From NCBI GenBank assembly GCA_036345935.2, contig JADWOT020000005.1, positions 434,001 to 498,000 on the forward strand: 64,000 nucleotides of DNA. Reading direction: 5' to 3'. The stretch comes from Taenia hydatigena. Its lineage: Eukaryota; Platyhelminthes; Cestoda; Cyclophyllidea; Taeniidae. Positions 28,901 through 41,252 of the stretch are shown here, one piece after another. The notes below the pieces were generated by a model, which saw only the letters and a program-made list of their open reading frames with translations, was not told the origin of the DNA and made no database searches. Both the position numbers and the translations under genes were made by a program. Numbering within the stretch: the stretch's first letter is position 1; each line of letters starts with the position of its first letter.

Positions 28901-30120
28901 TTTTAAACCTTTCTTCGGTACTCGCTTGTTAATTATTTTCAATTGCTCAGCTGGCTTTTTCATTTAACGGTTCTTTGTCGTTGAATCAACGCGTCGGTAC
29001 ACCTTCAATTTCTTGTTGCAGAACAATCAACGTGATCGTGCAGCTGAGATCACTGACATTTCTGCTTTTTCTCACAATATTGCACTCACTTAGGCGATGT
29101 CTCTTGCATGGCGCGTCTCTCGCTATGCATCAATCTTACCAAATTTCCGTCTTGATTATGCTTCTTGCCCACGGATTCATCGGCCCTGTCGGTGAGTGGA
29201 ATGTCAAGGCTATTACTGGAGTACTGGCGGTTCTTATTCCATTTGAGAATGAGAACACTACATGTAATGCTTCTGCTGCCTCTTCTGGATAAGAATACCG
29301 ATTCGTTGAAGTGGATCGTCGATGTGATATTGGGAGCTCAGACACTGGGGATGGTGGAGCCGAGTGGGCTCGGAGAGTAGCAGGATTTGGCGCAGAATGG
29401 GATGAGAAGAGTTCAAGACTCCTTGTATGTCTGAAATGCAAGTGGTTTTCTACTTATTAGTTAATCCTAGCCTTTGTAGCTGATGGATAGTGCTTTTGAT
29501 TCAACTCAAGTATTCACCGGTTCGCCTTTTCTTAAGTAATCGCAAAGTTGCTGAGGTTTCTTACTAGTCGACCGTTACTTGGGTGCGCGCCTTCTATAAT
29601 TCGTTGAAATGCTTGACAGACTACTGCCTGAACCAATTTTTTAAGGAAAATTTACTTTTGGTAGGATCCTAAAATATCTGGACTACTTTCTCAAGGTTAA
29701 TTGAACAACATATTTTGCATCCATTGTACGATTGACCATCGCGTTCGGATGATTGGCTGATTAATAGTCTGAGCATCTCATTTCTCGAAAGAATGCTTTT
29801 GAAGCGGTGGTCGTTCCAAGTTTGCACTGCAGTTGCGGTGTGATCTGTACTATTAGGAACTACCAAATACAGTTTGTTGATGATATGCCAACTAATCCAG
29901 TTCGTCGCCAAACATCTTTAACGGGTTTGATTTTTAAAGCCTAACAATGCCGCTTTATACATTCGATGCAGCCAAATCACAAAATAAAGGACATAGGAGG
30001 TGATTGGTGGTGGTGCAGCGCAAGACCCACGTGCTTTTGAGCCTGTTTTTCTTGTACAGGCTTCCAGATTCATGTGCTATAGAGGATTCTTATTAAGTAC
30101 CTTAGTAAGTCGATAGTTAC
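25930..30120. other. Intergenic, one repeat fragment
   Basis: Apart from the 28.6-kb fragment nothing is supported. Overlapping frames on both strands at 28975-29441 have no splice-site or motif support. Confidence 0.4.
28595..28715 (-). repeat. Fragment matching the left flank of the 25-kb element
   Basis: The block gatcgtgtgaagataaaact (28616-28635) and, about 60 nt later, tggtcacagcctct match the reverse complement of 25028-25105 (gttttatcttcacacgattg and agaggctgtgacc). About 45 nt present here between the two blocks are absent at 25 kb. It is a fragment of the same repeat family or of its neighbour. Confidence 0.5.
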
Positions 30121-30126
30121 CTTCAA

Positions 30127-30833
30127 ACTTACTATGCCTCGGTCCGGAAGTGTTTGCAAATTTTATGGGCTGTCGTTGACGACCGAATCATTGTCCGTAA
30201 AACTTGCCCTGTGGAAGAGCTTAGAGACTTCGTCATGTCCTTTGGGCAAGTGTGCGTCAACTTTGAATCTATTTGGTTCCTGTCATCAGTAAAGCTAGCT
30301 TCAGAGGAATATCGTCGAAGCGTGTGACAGGCTTGTAAGTGATGCCAGCTTTACAAGCTGTTTGACCCTGCCTGCTCAAGATATCGCAAAATGTAAAACA
30401 AGACGCTGGAACTTCCGAGTTGTCATATGTTGGGATGAGCCAGATTTGGCTTATCAGCTTCGTCACGTCCTATGCACTCTGAGTGACCGACAAAACTTTA
30501 ACACAGTGGCTTTGCTGCTTTTGAAGGGTGATTTGGTCTTATTAAACAATGTTTGTAACATGTTAACAAGCTTGCAAATGGTTGTCGGAGAGATTGTCAA
30601 CCACTCATAGCGACAGTGCAACAAAGCCTCGGCTCTCTCTCCCCGATGCTCTGGCACCTGCAATGCTTGAAAGGGTATCTACAGTGGAAGGGAATGCGAC
30701 ATTCATGCCTCTCACTGCAGCTGAGAGCTTGGTCCTTAAGAAGAGTCTGCAACTTGCCTACGAGTGTTTCCCTCTTGTCAACAATGCTGGAACCATGTAC
30801 ATTACTAGCACAGATAGGTATCGTACGAATTGA
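30127..30833 (+). pseudogene. Frameshifted remnant resembling a hAT-family transposase
   Basis: Three plus-strand frames chain into one protein-like sequence broken by frameshifts. The first, about 30127-30330, has a leucine- and valine-rich stretch followed by an ELRDFV segment. The second, 30362-30610, contains RRWN followed by a long Leu/Val-rich helical run ending near NHS. The third, about 30582-30833, contains PRLSLPDALAP and then a KKSLQLAYECF segment. This order (an R-W-N/T site, a helical middle, then an SLxLP-like loop followed by a short helix ending in F) is how I know the middle and C-terminal part of many hAT transposases. No acidic catalytic residues, BED finger or C-terminal dimerisation block could be identified. 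It could instead be an unrelated decayed gene. No terminal inverted repeats were found around it. Confidence 0.33.
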
Positions 30834-31525
30834 GAGTGTGGCTCTGATTATCAACGCATCCCTAGCATCATGTGCCATTATAGGAGCACGCATTATGGGC
30901 TGCAGTAACCTCTAAAGAAATGCAGGGTGCTTTTTTGTCTGATGCGCCAAAGTAATTGCGCTAAAAACGCTTATGCTCGAAATTGGGATCTTTTGGATGA
31001 CAATGTGATCGGTCTATGATGTTCAGGTATGTTTGGGGTACGTGCTGCATTTCCGGTCCCGTCTTAGCGCCAATGGAAGAGGACTAATTCAATCTTGTCA
31101 AAATGCGAACTATCAAACCGTTCCCTGTGTAGATAAAACGGCGAAGAATTGTTTACTTATTCCCATTTTTTGGTTCCTTGTAGCAAAAAATGTGAGTAAA
31201 ACACTAGGCAAGCATTTTTTATTTTTCCATCAACCCCCAATGCAGTGAGCAAGCTAGCATCAAAATCATGCGTCGATTACCCATTCTCCATCCAAATGTT
31301 TATTATGTTGGGAGTTCTTTACTTTTTCAATCCCCGATCTGTCATGTGTTCGATTCTGTAACGGACCGATTATTGGGTGTACTGTTTGCTCTAAAACCTT
31401 TAGAACGACTTCCAATCCTAAGCTTATATGGCTTTTAGCAATTCTTTCTTACTCTAATCAACACTTCCATTTGTTTGATGGACATGCACTTTCGAAATAT
31501 CCTCCACATTTTTCAGTTCATTTGC

Positions 31526-31550
31526 TCTTCACAATTGGCAATTGTGAAGA
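31526..31550. other. 11-bp perfect hairpin, 3-nt loop
   Basis: Arms tcttcacaatt (31526-31536) and aattgtgaaga (31540-31550) flank the loop ggc. The structure is certain from sequence; a role is not. There is no T-run after it to suggest Pol III termination. Confidence 0.6.
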
Positions 31551-31964
31551 AGACCCAAGAACACTAATTCGGGCTCGACTTTGCAAAAACTCGCAGTTAC
31601 TGGGCTACATTACATTGCAATGCAGATCTACACCTGCACATTTACTAGTAGGTCTACGAAGTGGAGCATTTATAAAGTTGTGTGGTCGAACATGGTCTTG
31701 TTGTTTATATTCACCAATTCTTGACCTAAATAAACGATTAACTGGCACTGGCTTTTGGAATGCAGCGTTCAATTGTAAAGTTAGCCATAGCGCTGCATAT
31801 GCGCACCTATTGATATTACAAACCATCTGTGGGAATAGCGAATCCCCATATTTGTTCGCCACACACTTTATGTCACGAATAATGTAGCACACGGAGAATG
31901 ATACCTTCCGAGCCCACGTAATATGAGGGTAACAGTCAAGCACAAGGGCAATACGGCTGACAAG

Positions 31965-31980
31965 TAAATAAATAAATAAA
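31965..31980. repeat. (TAAA)4 microsatellite
   Basis: Four exact TAAA units. It lies inside a minus-strand open frame (32042-31605), which weakens that frame as a gene candidate. Confidence 0.75.
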
Positions 31981-32595
31981 TCATAAGCCAGCCAGGTAAG
32001 ACTAGACCCAGGATCTAATAAACTGCGTGGGGAATTGGGCACTTCTTTTATGAAAGTCAGGATATGGGCGCACCAGAGCTATATCATACCACCTGCCGTG
32101 TTAAGACCAATGAAGAGGAGCCTAGCAAGAAATGAGGTTGTTGGGAAGGGAGGCTTTGCCATCACTACTATCTGTGTTAGTTGTTAGCTTGGTATACTGC
32201 GGAATTTCACCACTTGAAATGTTTGGGCCAGTTTCTATCAATCACAAATGGAAAGCAATAAATTCTACTTGCACAAACTACTTGATTCTATACCTTTGAA
32301 TTAGTAAAGCTATGAGTTAAGTGCACCAGTCATCAACCTAACTACCGCATCTCCGAACGGCAACTCAATTGTTATGTCGAACAGAAAATCAATAAATCAA
32401 GCATTTATTGTGGACATTTGGATAGCCAAATCGCTAACAAATGCATGCACGAAGGAACATTCATACTTGGGTAATAAGCAGCTGTGACAATGCTAGTGTT
32501 ATAATCTTGTAAGCTAAACTTGCATGCAGTGAGTAAACTGATTATACCGTCGCCTTCTTTCAACTTCTAAAGAGTGCTCTTAAGCAGCTCACCGT

Positions 32596-33091
32596 TCACC
32601 TCATTGAGATCCCAGCAGCAATGGATAGATGTGACTTGCCGGTCTTTAGCTTCAGTGGTTCCAAATTGACCAAGAATTTTAGAAAACCAGACACCAATTC
32701 ACGCAGAGCAGCCAGTTTCTTTTGACCAATAAGCTTAAATACATGATCAATGAGACATATTTTAGATTGCATCACTTTAGGCTCCTTGTCCGTAACGATG
32801 GGCATCTCAGTGAAAACTGTTGTCAGTGTCGTTTCCATGACTTCCTTTTTCTTCTTGGACAAAAGTGTCAATTTCTTCGGAAAACTACTTCTGTTTGACA
32901 TCTCAGTTGCAAACACTTGCGGTGCCGCAACCGCAACTCCCTAGTCCTTCCCAGGCAAGTGTTGATATTTTTGGAGGAGTAGTTGTGATTGGTGGTGGAG
33001 GGACTTGCTCCGCACGAGAGGACAATTTCGCCACGAGAGCTCGCAGTGCCTCAGGATCCACGACTTGCTGGTATTTAGAGATGTTGGGCAC
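32596..33091 (-). pseudogene. Protein-like minus-strand frames joined by one shift, unknown origin
   Basis: Two overlapping minus-strand frames look like parts of one sequence. The first (33091-32903) has a DPEALRALV helix, then PPPPITTTPP. The second, from about 32945 to 32596, has a lysine cluster (KKKKE) and then an amphipathic stretch including KICLIDHVFKLIG and ELVSGFLKFLV. They would join with a single frame change near 32930. The window's longest frame (176 codons, 32865-33395) lies antisense to part of this, so at least one of the two is a shadow. No domain recognised. It may be a decayed mobile-element protein, a host pseudogene, or chance. Confidence 0.18.
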
Positions 33092-33439
33092 TTCGTCACC
33101 GAGGTATAATTACAGTTGCCACCTTGACAGCTGTAGCCAGTATCTGTATCAGAATGGCACACTGGTGACTGGAATGACAAAGACGTTAATTGCGACAGCC
33201 CAGATGAATATCAACTCCTCTGCTAGAAGAACTAAACCATTTGGTCGGGGGATAATTAGAAACGAGTTTATGAAGCCGTCAAATTCACAACGGACCTCTT
33301 TGTTAGCAATGATAAGGGTAAGTGTCGGTAATTTACGATTCTGCATCTTGCAAGAGCCTAGTTCAGCAACATTGACGGCTTGTATGAATACATAGTTGGG
33401 TGGAAGGAACATGGTGTCAACACAATATCGCACTATACC

Positions 33440-35595
33440 CTTTATCTTGGCAAATTACCGTTATGATGAATGCTTTAACCAAGAATGACAACTTCGGTAG
33501 GGTCCATTACCAGGGTGAGGCTAGTTTGGATGCCATTTTTTTATTAACTCTGGCCAAAATCTACTCTCTCAACTTCAGCGCAGTCGCGCAAGGAAAGTGT
33601 TTTCAAGACAGACAACTTTCCTTCTCTCAGCACTTCTGCAGTAGTTTCATGATCAAAATCGGTACTCCACAGCCAAATCCGTCTAATGCGCCATTTCATC
33701 CGTAGCCGAATGATAAAAATGAAATGCTGCTTTGACTTCTCGTCAGTTTCGCGCATCAGCATTGGCATGGAATACAGAACTAATGCCTACTGGTAAAAGT
33801 CGATAGAGCGGTCACACCGATAGACGGTGTCATGAGGCTGTCGTAAACGTCCGCTATATCTGCCGTTAGGATTTTTAGTCAAGGTACCTAAGACACCAGA
33901 AGGATAGGCATGGATTGGTGTACTGCCAACTTTTCACTGTTTTTGTTATTACAGGTTATGTATCCATCTCGAAGATGAATGAGACATTTGTATTTGGGCG
34001 TGCATCGCCCTTCCATGGTAGTGATGAAGCGCACTTTGTCAATGCACACGCACTATTATATGCTGACATTACTTGGGCTGATTGAGTGCGAAATGTGAGC
34101 ACATATACCTTGCTTGCACCAGAGACCATTGCAAAAGCTATTTTTGCTTTAAAAACTATGTGGTAAGGTCCCTTTTGTTGAGAGTGTCATTTAGTGAACA
34201 AGTGGATCAACCTTGGTAATCCAAAGGGGATGCGACATGCTTAACTCTACCAGCTTTCCTACCACTGTCGTGTGTTGTGCTTCAACTCTATCTTTGTCAA
34301 TTACCACACCGATAGTGGTCGTACTTTACTTACTCCATCCATCGCTGCGGGCCCGGTGGTAGTTCAACGCAAGACCATCCTACAAGGCATTCTTGTCTTG
34401 CTCGTCAGCAATGGCTGGGAGCGCATTGTCCTGACCTGCGTATGCACACCACCATCCTTAACATTCCTGAGATGTTAGATTTTAATCCCATCACTACCTA
34501 GCCTCTTTCGAAACAAGCACAGCGCACTTGAACTTTTGACTAGTGTCGGGATAACATCGACGATAAGCTTTGCGAGTTCGCTAAAGCTATTGAAAGACCA
34601 TTTAGACAGTGAGCGATCACTTTGTCTTTAAGCGAATTGTTCCTCTTTTTCACTCGCTGAAAATTCTTCAGTAGCACTGATATTAGCAAGACTAGAACTG
34701 GTAGTGAAATCAGTAGTGGGTGTTTAGAAATTTGCCAAAATTAAGCAATGGCTGATCGCACTCATTCACGTGGATCCCAAGAATATGCTCACTAAAGATG
34801 TCTTGCGTGCATTTGTCTCGAGCTGGATCCAAATTGGCTACCGGCTGTTAGCTTATCGTTGTCACAGCACTGCCCAGGTATCGATACCACATCGCCCCTG
34901 GTTCACATTCCTCCTATACTTCGTATACACTCTGGTATCACAAATCGTACATCCTTTGGATGCTTGTGCGCAATGCGATGATAAAATCAGATTGTTGTAA
35001 CTGTATGAGCCGCCACCATGATCTCGGTTATGAGATCATGCACTTCAAGAGAGTGGTTTACATATTTGTTTTCTGCATGTACTGTCGTTTTTAGTCCAGC
35101 ATCTACTTGTAAAAGCTTTTAAATCTTAGTTAAATGGCTTCTCTTAGAGAAGCTTGATGTCGAAAACGCCAGGGTAAGGCCGGTGTTCACACAAGTGAAT
35201 TTGGCCATTAACTTTAAGGGTAGCGAATTGCGATGCCCTAAATTTGTTTATTGAGGGAGAAAAAGATCGCGGCCGCCACCACTTTAGGTATGCTTTACCC
35301 TCACCCATAAATATATGTATGCGAGCTTAGAGAGGTTATTGTGTGCTGATGAGTTGGTTTCCTTCTGTCAGCGAATCAACCCCTCAGTGGCCATTGGGGC
35401 AGCGCTGGCAATGCGATTATTTCAAAGTCAACTGCTGCAATAGGGTGGTAGCAGTATCGCCTCCTCTGCCAATCTCTTCCGACCACTGCGCACTCTCACA
35501 AATCAAAGTGCGCACATTGCCCTCCATCATCTTCCATTAACAAATTGAAGATGACGATATCTCAAAAGGTATCTTTGACCTCCTCTTTGTTTTCC
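33440..35595. other. Stretch with protein-like plus-strand frames, unassigned
   Basis: Plus-strand frames at 34272-34478 and 34770-35000 share one reading frame, with a few stops between them, and could be remnants of one coding sequence. I could not find a conserved enzyme motif in them. Contains the hairpin at 35017. Confidence 0.2.
35017..35040. other. 9-bp perfect hairpin, 6-nt loop
   Basis: Arms catgatctc (35017-35025) and gagatcatg (35032-35040) around the loop ggttat. Function unknown. Confidence 0.55.
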
Positions 35596-35599
35596 TCAG

Positions 35600-35769
35600 G
35601 TTCAACTTCACTGAGGTGACTGATATTGGAGTCGAAGCGGAGAGATATGCAGATGTCTTTAGTCTCATTGATGTTTTCCATCATCCACTAATGCTCACCC
35701 GGTCAAGGAGTTCGATGAACTGGCCAGAAGATGAAAGCACATGCTACTTATTTGTGCTTTGTAAATTTG
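35600..35769 (+). CDS. Possible internal exon, unknown protein
   Basis: A 170-nt open segment bounded by a strong acceptor (pyrimidine tract ending TTTTCCTCAG at 35599) and a GTATGT donor starting at 35770. It starts with one base and ends with one base of a codon, so it is phase-consistent as an internal exon. The 56 encoded residues mix acidic and hydrophobic positions (TEVTDIG, YADVFSLIDVF, NWPEDES) and look more protein-like than the surroundings. The same frame is already open from a TAA near 35540. No family recognised and no partner exons could be fixed on either side. Confidence 0.28.
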
Positions 35770-35774
35770 GTATG

Positions 35775-38700
35775 TGATAAGAGTAAATCCAGACTGACAT
35801 TACTGACAAATCTAATTGGATTGTTAAGCACTAACCTCATCTACTTGCCAATTGTACTGCTTTGGTATGTGCCGGGTGTGGTTAATTTAGATGGATTGCG
35901 CTCAAGATCGGACACTTTAGATCACTCGAACTCATTATTTTTGGAAAGTAATATTGCATTCAGCGATGACGATGGAAATGTCCCAGCGGGTAAACACCGT
36001 GACGTGAGGACGTTTTGAAAGTTACAAAAAACAAAGGGACATTTTTAGCCTTAAATTGTTGCCTTACCAAAACTCCACAGTTGCATGTGGATGTAGCGTT
36101 GAATTCAAATGATTTTACCTTCTTCCATGAATCCTGCCTACTCCTCGAGTCTCGATCGCAGCGTTAAGCATAAGTAAAGAGCTTTTGGGCATTATGCAAG
36201 AGAAGAAGATTGTTCATTTAAATGCACGATAACGCAAATTTTAATTAAAATGCGTTAATAACTTTAATCCAGTTCAAACAGTGCTGGATAGGAAATGTAT
36301 TTAGAAATTTAAAGTGAGAGGAATGCAAGAGACTTATGTACAACAGGCCTTAAGCATGTAATCGTGAGGAAGTGTATGATTTTCAAAAGCCGCCAAGTAG
36401 TGCTTAAAAACAGAGTAAGATTAAATGATTACATAAATGCACTGAAAGAGGACATTCGACACCGATGATGGGAATAAGGAAGTGTACGTTCGCCTCCCTT
36501 CCTCCAATGCAACCAATTTAAAGAGTCAGGTTCCAAAATGCAGAATGGGATGTGTTATCCTGCATTATCCAACAACAGGGCGAAGAAATCGTTGCCATCA
36601 CCGATTGTCTAGTATTGGCTTTCGTGTGCATTGTTTGCACTCCTTGACATTTTCTTCCCAATTAAAGTGGCTGTAGGTGGTCAACAGGCCATTTCATCAT
36701 CTCCATGTGCCAAGTGCTCTTCTGTTAGCTTAATGCGCACCACATCTAGCTACCCTTTCAGCTACTCCTGTTTTGTTTCAGTAGTGGCACATATTACTGC
36801 ATTATCAGGAATTGGAATCGTGTGCGATGTGAGGATATCATGCTAACCTCCTCAATCAGCAACAGTCTATCCAGAATGAGCAGGATACAAATCACGTTAT
36901 AATTGTAAATGCAAAGGCTTAAAGACTGGGATCCTTTGAGCGATTAGCATTGCTCCTAATCGAGATCTACTCCAAAGGGAGAGAATTAGTCTCAAATAGT
37001 TTCGTTTTTGCTGACTGTGCACGCACCATGCTATTGCTCAGATGCTATTACCTCAAAAGATGCGTTGCAACAGCTTTTGCTGCCTATTTTGCTTATTTTG
37101 TTGTTTTAGGGAGCTCAAGTCTACTTTAAGGAATTGGACTTGCCTCGCATCCTACTACTCACATGGTTTATCAAGCACCTTGCAGGACTTTGAGATTTGC
37201 AGCACAAAATTGCCAGTACTTTTGTGGCATGCTGTGTGACATTGCATTCATTTGGTCTTTTCTTTCACTACAGTCATCAGAGAAGCCTTCAACTTATTTA
37301 TAAAACCTTTTTAATTTGCCTAAAATATTCATCTATATCACTGCTTTCACTTGCGACATTTTCTGCGTTTGCGTGCCTTTAACAATATCAGCAACTCGCT
37401 GACGAATTCGTCTAAGTTATTGCACAATACGCAAGACTATGGCCAGCAGCTGACATGAAGTAATAGGCAAGAAGTGCAGTTAAGGTCGTTCCAGAAGGGT
37501 GGGGTATTAGACACGGTAAATCGGAAAGCTCCTAGGGAGTCACAACAGGAACCTATTTCAAGGTTTTCAACACCCTTCAGAAAGGGCTACTCCAACTACG
37601 AGCCGTTTCGCTTTGTTTCGCCTCCTTTTTTAAATATTGGCCTAGTCATCACGCCTTTCATCCCGTTTCGCACGTTTCAATATGGTCGTCCAAAGCTAGT
37701 ATCTTTCACCAATTAAAGGAATGCCGTAAGAACTATGAGGGATAGGAATGCGAAGACGAAATCCTTGACCCAATCTCCCATTCCCTATAAATGCTGCACA
37801 GCAGCCTTTAGCGAGAAGTGCACGTGTGTAGCTTTAGCACTGAATCCAATCATGTGCAAAAGACACCATATTCAATTTATCACGACACCCTCATCTATGC
37901 CCCATGCTGCATGTCGCGGTTGCTTCCTGTCGGATTACCTGCCACAGCGTTTTCATGTGCAGGATGTTATCGCATAAAATGCATCACATTTGACTGAGAT
38001 TTCAAGCTCTCTCTCTTGACTGGCCTTCGGCATAATAATGCATGGAGTCTTCTACCGAAAGAAACCACATGGAATGTGAGTTGTGTCAACGGAGGTAATT
38101 CTAGAGCGCATCAGGAGAGAAGAAAATCCTCCTTTCCTTCCGCAGGTTAGTATTTCTTCCCATCACGGGGTGTCGCCGTGAAATCTTAAAGCTTTCACAG
38201 GAGGAGGTCAAAAGAATTTCGGCTTCATGAAATGGATGTCTACCTTCTGGAGACGTTACTGCGCGATCACGGTCGGGCAATCCAAAATCCGATTTATTGG
38301 GTAACAAAAAGCGAGCAGATGAGCAACTAACCCATCTTTCAATATTGCATATGGTTCGGATTACTGCATGAGACGTATGGCTGCAAAAATAAGGTCTTCA
38401 TAAAAAATGGAAGAGTTTGGACCTATTTTTGTGGCTTGGGTGATAAGAGAATAGCCGGTAGCCGCAACTGCAGGGAATGCACGAAAATAATCCAAACCCT
38501 AACATGGAAAAATAAAACCTTATTCAGTCGCTTAACTTGACGTGACGCCTAGCAGTACTTCATTGTAGAGAACATGGTCATCCGGTCAGCACGCACCAGG
38601 AACACTAAATTATTATAGTGAAAAGAAATCGCAAGGTCAGATTTAACTTCAATGCTTACCCTCTTGCATGGTGATGCCATGACCTATGACAACCTTAATA

Positions 38701-41250
38701 ATTCACTTCGCTGGTCTCCCTAACGCACTTAAAATTGTTCCAGGGTAGTTTAATGCTACTTGATAGGCTAATTGTAAGTCCTCAGGAAATGCACTTCTCT
38801 CTGAGATTCTTTACCTCCAGAAGGTACCAAATAAAGCAAACCACCTCGCAGACTTCCTCTTTAGTCGATTGTGCTAGTAACTGTAGTTTTCTGATAAGGT
38901 ACAATTAATAATGAAGCCTGCTTTTTTGATAAAACCTTGTACAAGCCCATTTGCACCAAATAAAAGGCTTTCACATCGATCCATGTTGGGTGACTGGTCA
39001 TTTAACGTACTTGTCTCCTCACAATCACCAATACAATGGTAGTTGCGTAACTGCACCTCGTTTTTCAACTTCCTTCTATTCCTTGTTTGTCAGACTTATG
39101 GCAGACCCATTTACCATGCTTCAGTTCCTTCACATGAGCTTTTATAGCTGATTTTCTTTCTCATGTAATTGACTTTGCACTGCCCTTTTTATAAAAGAAT
39201 CAAATGCCAAACGGGTTTCTACCGGACTTCACACCTATACTTTCTCCAACTTAAGGTGCACAACTGTGTTTTCTTCCACTGTCACCACTCACAGCAATAG
39301 AGTGACATATTTTAAATCGTAGGTAAGTCTGGAAGGCAAAGAGGCCTCGACAGTTTACTGTAAACACTAGAGAAGAAGCGTTAACATGAAAGCTGACACA
39401 AGTGCAGAGTTGCTATTTCCGAAAATCGGCTTGTGAGCGATCACCTTTGGGATCAGTAGCAGAGCTACAAACTCTTTCAACACTCAGCTAATGGCGGACT
39501 CGCCTCGACCAAGAGCTGAGTCCTGCTACGTATGCATTCGTATAGGAGCCCTTCGTCTCAAGTGCCGTAGAGTACTGATTACTGAGCTAATTTCTAACTC
39601 GAAATTCAACTCAACATTTTATTAGAGTAGGTGGAGACTAGAACAGCTCATTGTTCCCATTTCTTACAAATGTTTTCCACTGCACATACCGTAGAGATAA
39701 TTAAACCACGGATCGATGGAGGGGTGAAGCATAATGTCTATCATTCGTTGAAGTAAGAACGTACAAAATGTAGTACTTGATGCTTAAAGGGCAAAAACGA
39801 GAGACTTCATGCAAATCACTTATGTAATGCCCTATTTTGCGATCACTAACGCTGATACTATGGAAGATTGATGAGCAAAATTCACGTTTGGGTTGGTTAT
39901 AAGGATTGGTCAGCAATTAAAAAATTTAAACTTAGTGGATATAAAAGGAGGGAATAAGGTAGAAAAGAGGATGCCCAGTGAGAGGTCAATGTGTTATTAA
40001 TGTTGCGCCTTGTAGGAGAAGACCGTACATGAGAGCCACCCCATACCTACTTCGACTTTCTCTAACTCAGATTATGCTGTGGGCCATGCTTATACATTTC
40101 TCTATTTGGTGATTTCTACAAATAAGTAATTTCCGGTGGCCGTAGCATCTGTCCATGAGAAACTAGATACCTTTCTTATTTCAAGGATGGAGAACGCCTT
40201 TTTCCATACTTAGGGCAAAGGTGAATATCTTTAATGTATCCAGATGCATTGTGAAAAATGCGCCCATGCACAAACGCCAAAAGTTTGTGAAGAATTCACA
40301 TTATATCACCCAGCTTCAATTGTCGACAGATCCACCCGCTGCTTTAAGCTTATTCTTTAAGAGCCATTTTGGAATTAGCCGTTCCTTACTGATTAAATCA
40401 ATCACCGTGCGGTGTAATGTCACCGATTAGCTTCCCATTCCACAGCATTCGGTCTCAGGTCTAACATGTGTGGTTGGTTCTTCTGCAAGCAATTTCCACG
40501 CCTTAACATCTTACCATACTAGTTCAACTCGCGACACAGAGGGATAGTCACAACTACTCAAGGGCACAAAATCGACACTCCACATGCTATGTCCATTCTC
40601 GGCTCAATGGTTTCGTAAAGGAATATGGAGTGCAAAGTCATCAGTGCGTATTCTGCGCATTACCACTCAAATGAAAATCTTGGGTGGAGGACAAAGGAGG
40701 ACAAGGGCATGAAAGTGGCTCGGAAATTGCAGTGCAAATCAAGAAAGCTGGCATATTTCAGCAAGCTTTACTTAGGTGCCTACTCCAAGTTTTGATCAGC
40801 TACGTGACTACAGCTTACCTGCATTTAAATTACGAAAAAGGATGAGGTTAGATCTAGTCAGTGCTCAAACTTTTACGTCAAGCGCACTGTAGGTGCTTTG
40901 CAGGCCCTCGTATATTTGCTTTATTCTCGATTGAAATTGATTGCTACGAACGTACAATGTGCCGCGGGTGGTATAGGACCGACGCCTTGCGCCGAAGACG
41001 CTTCTTTAGTGAGCCGCAAAGTAGGTCCTTTTCGATTTTAAGATGCGTATGCAAACATGTTTACGTATGACGCGTGCACAGATGCGCATGCTTATTTGTG
41101 GAATCTTCACGTCACTTTGATATTAGACGGTGGTTTGCACAGCGAGTGGTCAAATCAACTGAATTTCAGTGCTTATCAGACACTTTGCAGCATCACTTTT
41201 CCGCCTATCAGAACGATTTCGGTGCTTCAGTTTGCCTATTTTAATGTTTC
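35775..41250. other. No supportable gene
   Basis: Searched on the plus strand for a finger-1 exon or other upstream exons of the zinc-finger pseudogene, without success. A short CVFC motif near 40645 is followed by a stop and has no histidine at the right spacing. Confidence 0.4.
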
Positions 41251-41252
41251 AG

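Noticed and set aside
31605..32042. 145-codon minus-strand frame as a gene
   Set aside because: It contains a (TAAA)4 microsatellite and is antisense to another 138-codon frame. No motif or splice support.
34770..35000. Integrase-like segment of an LTR retrotransposon
   Set aside because: A few residues (LRAFVSSWI) recall integrase cores, but the D, D and E catalytic residues and the following conserved blocks are absent.
40625..40760. Finger 1 of the zinc-finger pseudogene (CVFC near 40645)
   Set aside because: There is a stop five codons after the second cysteine and no histidine at twelve residues. The ATG frame here encodes something else.
40861..40888. End of a degenerate finger-1 exon before GTAGGT
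   Set aside because: The last bases resemble the intact copy's finger-1 end, but the matching frame is full of stops upstream and no cysteines occur.
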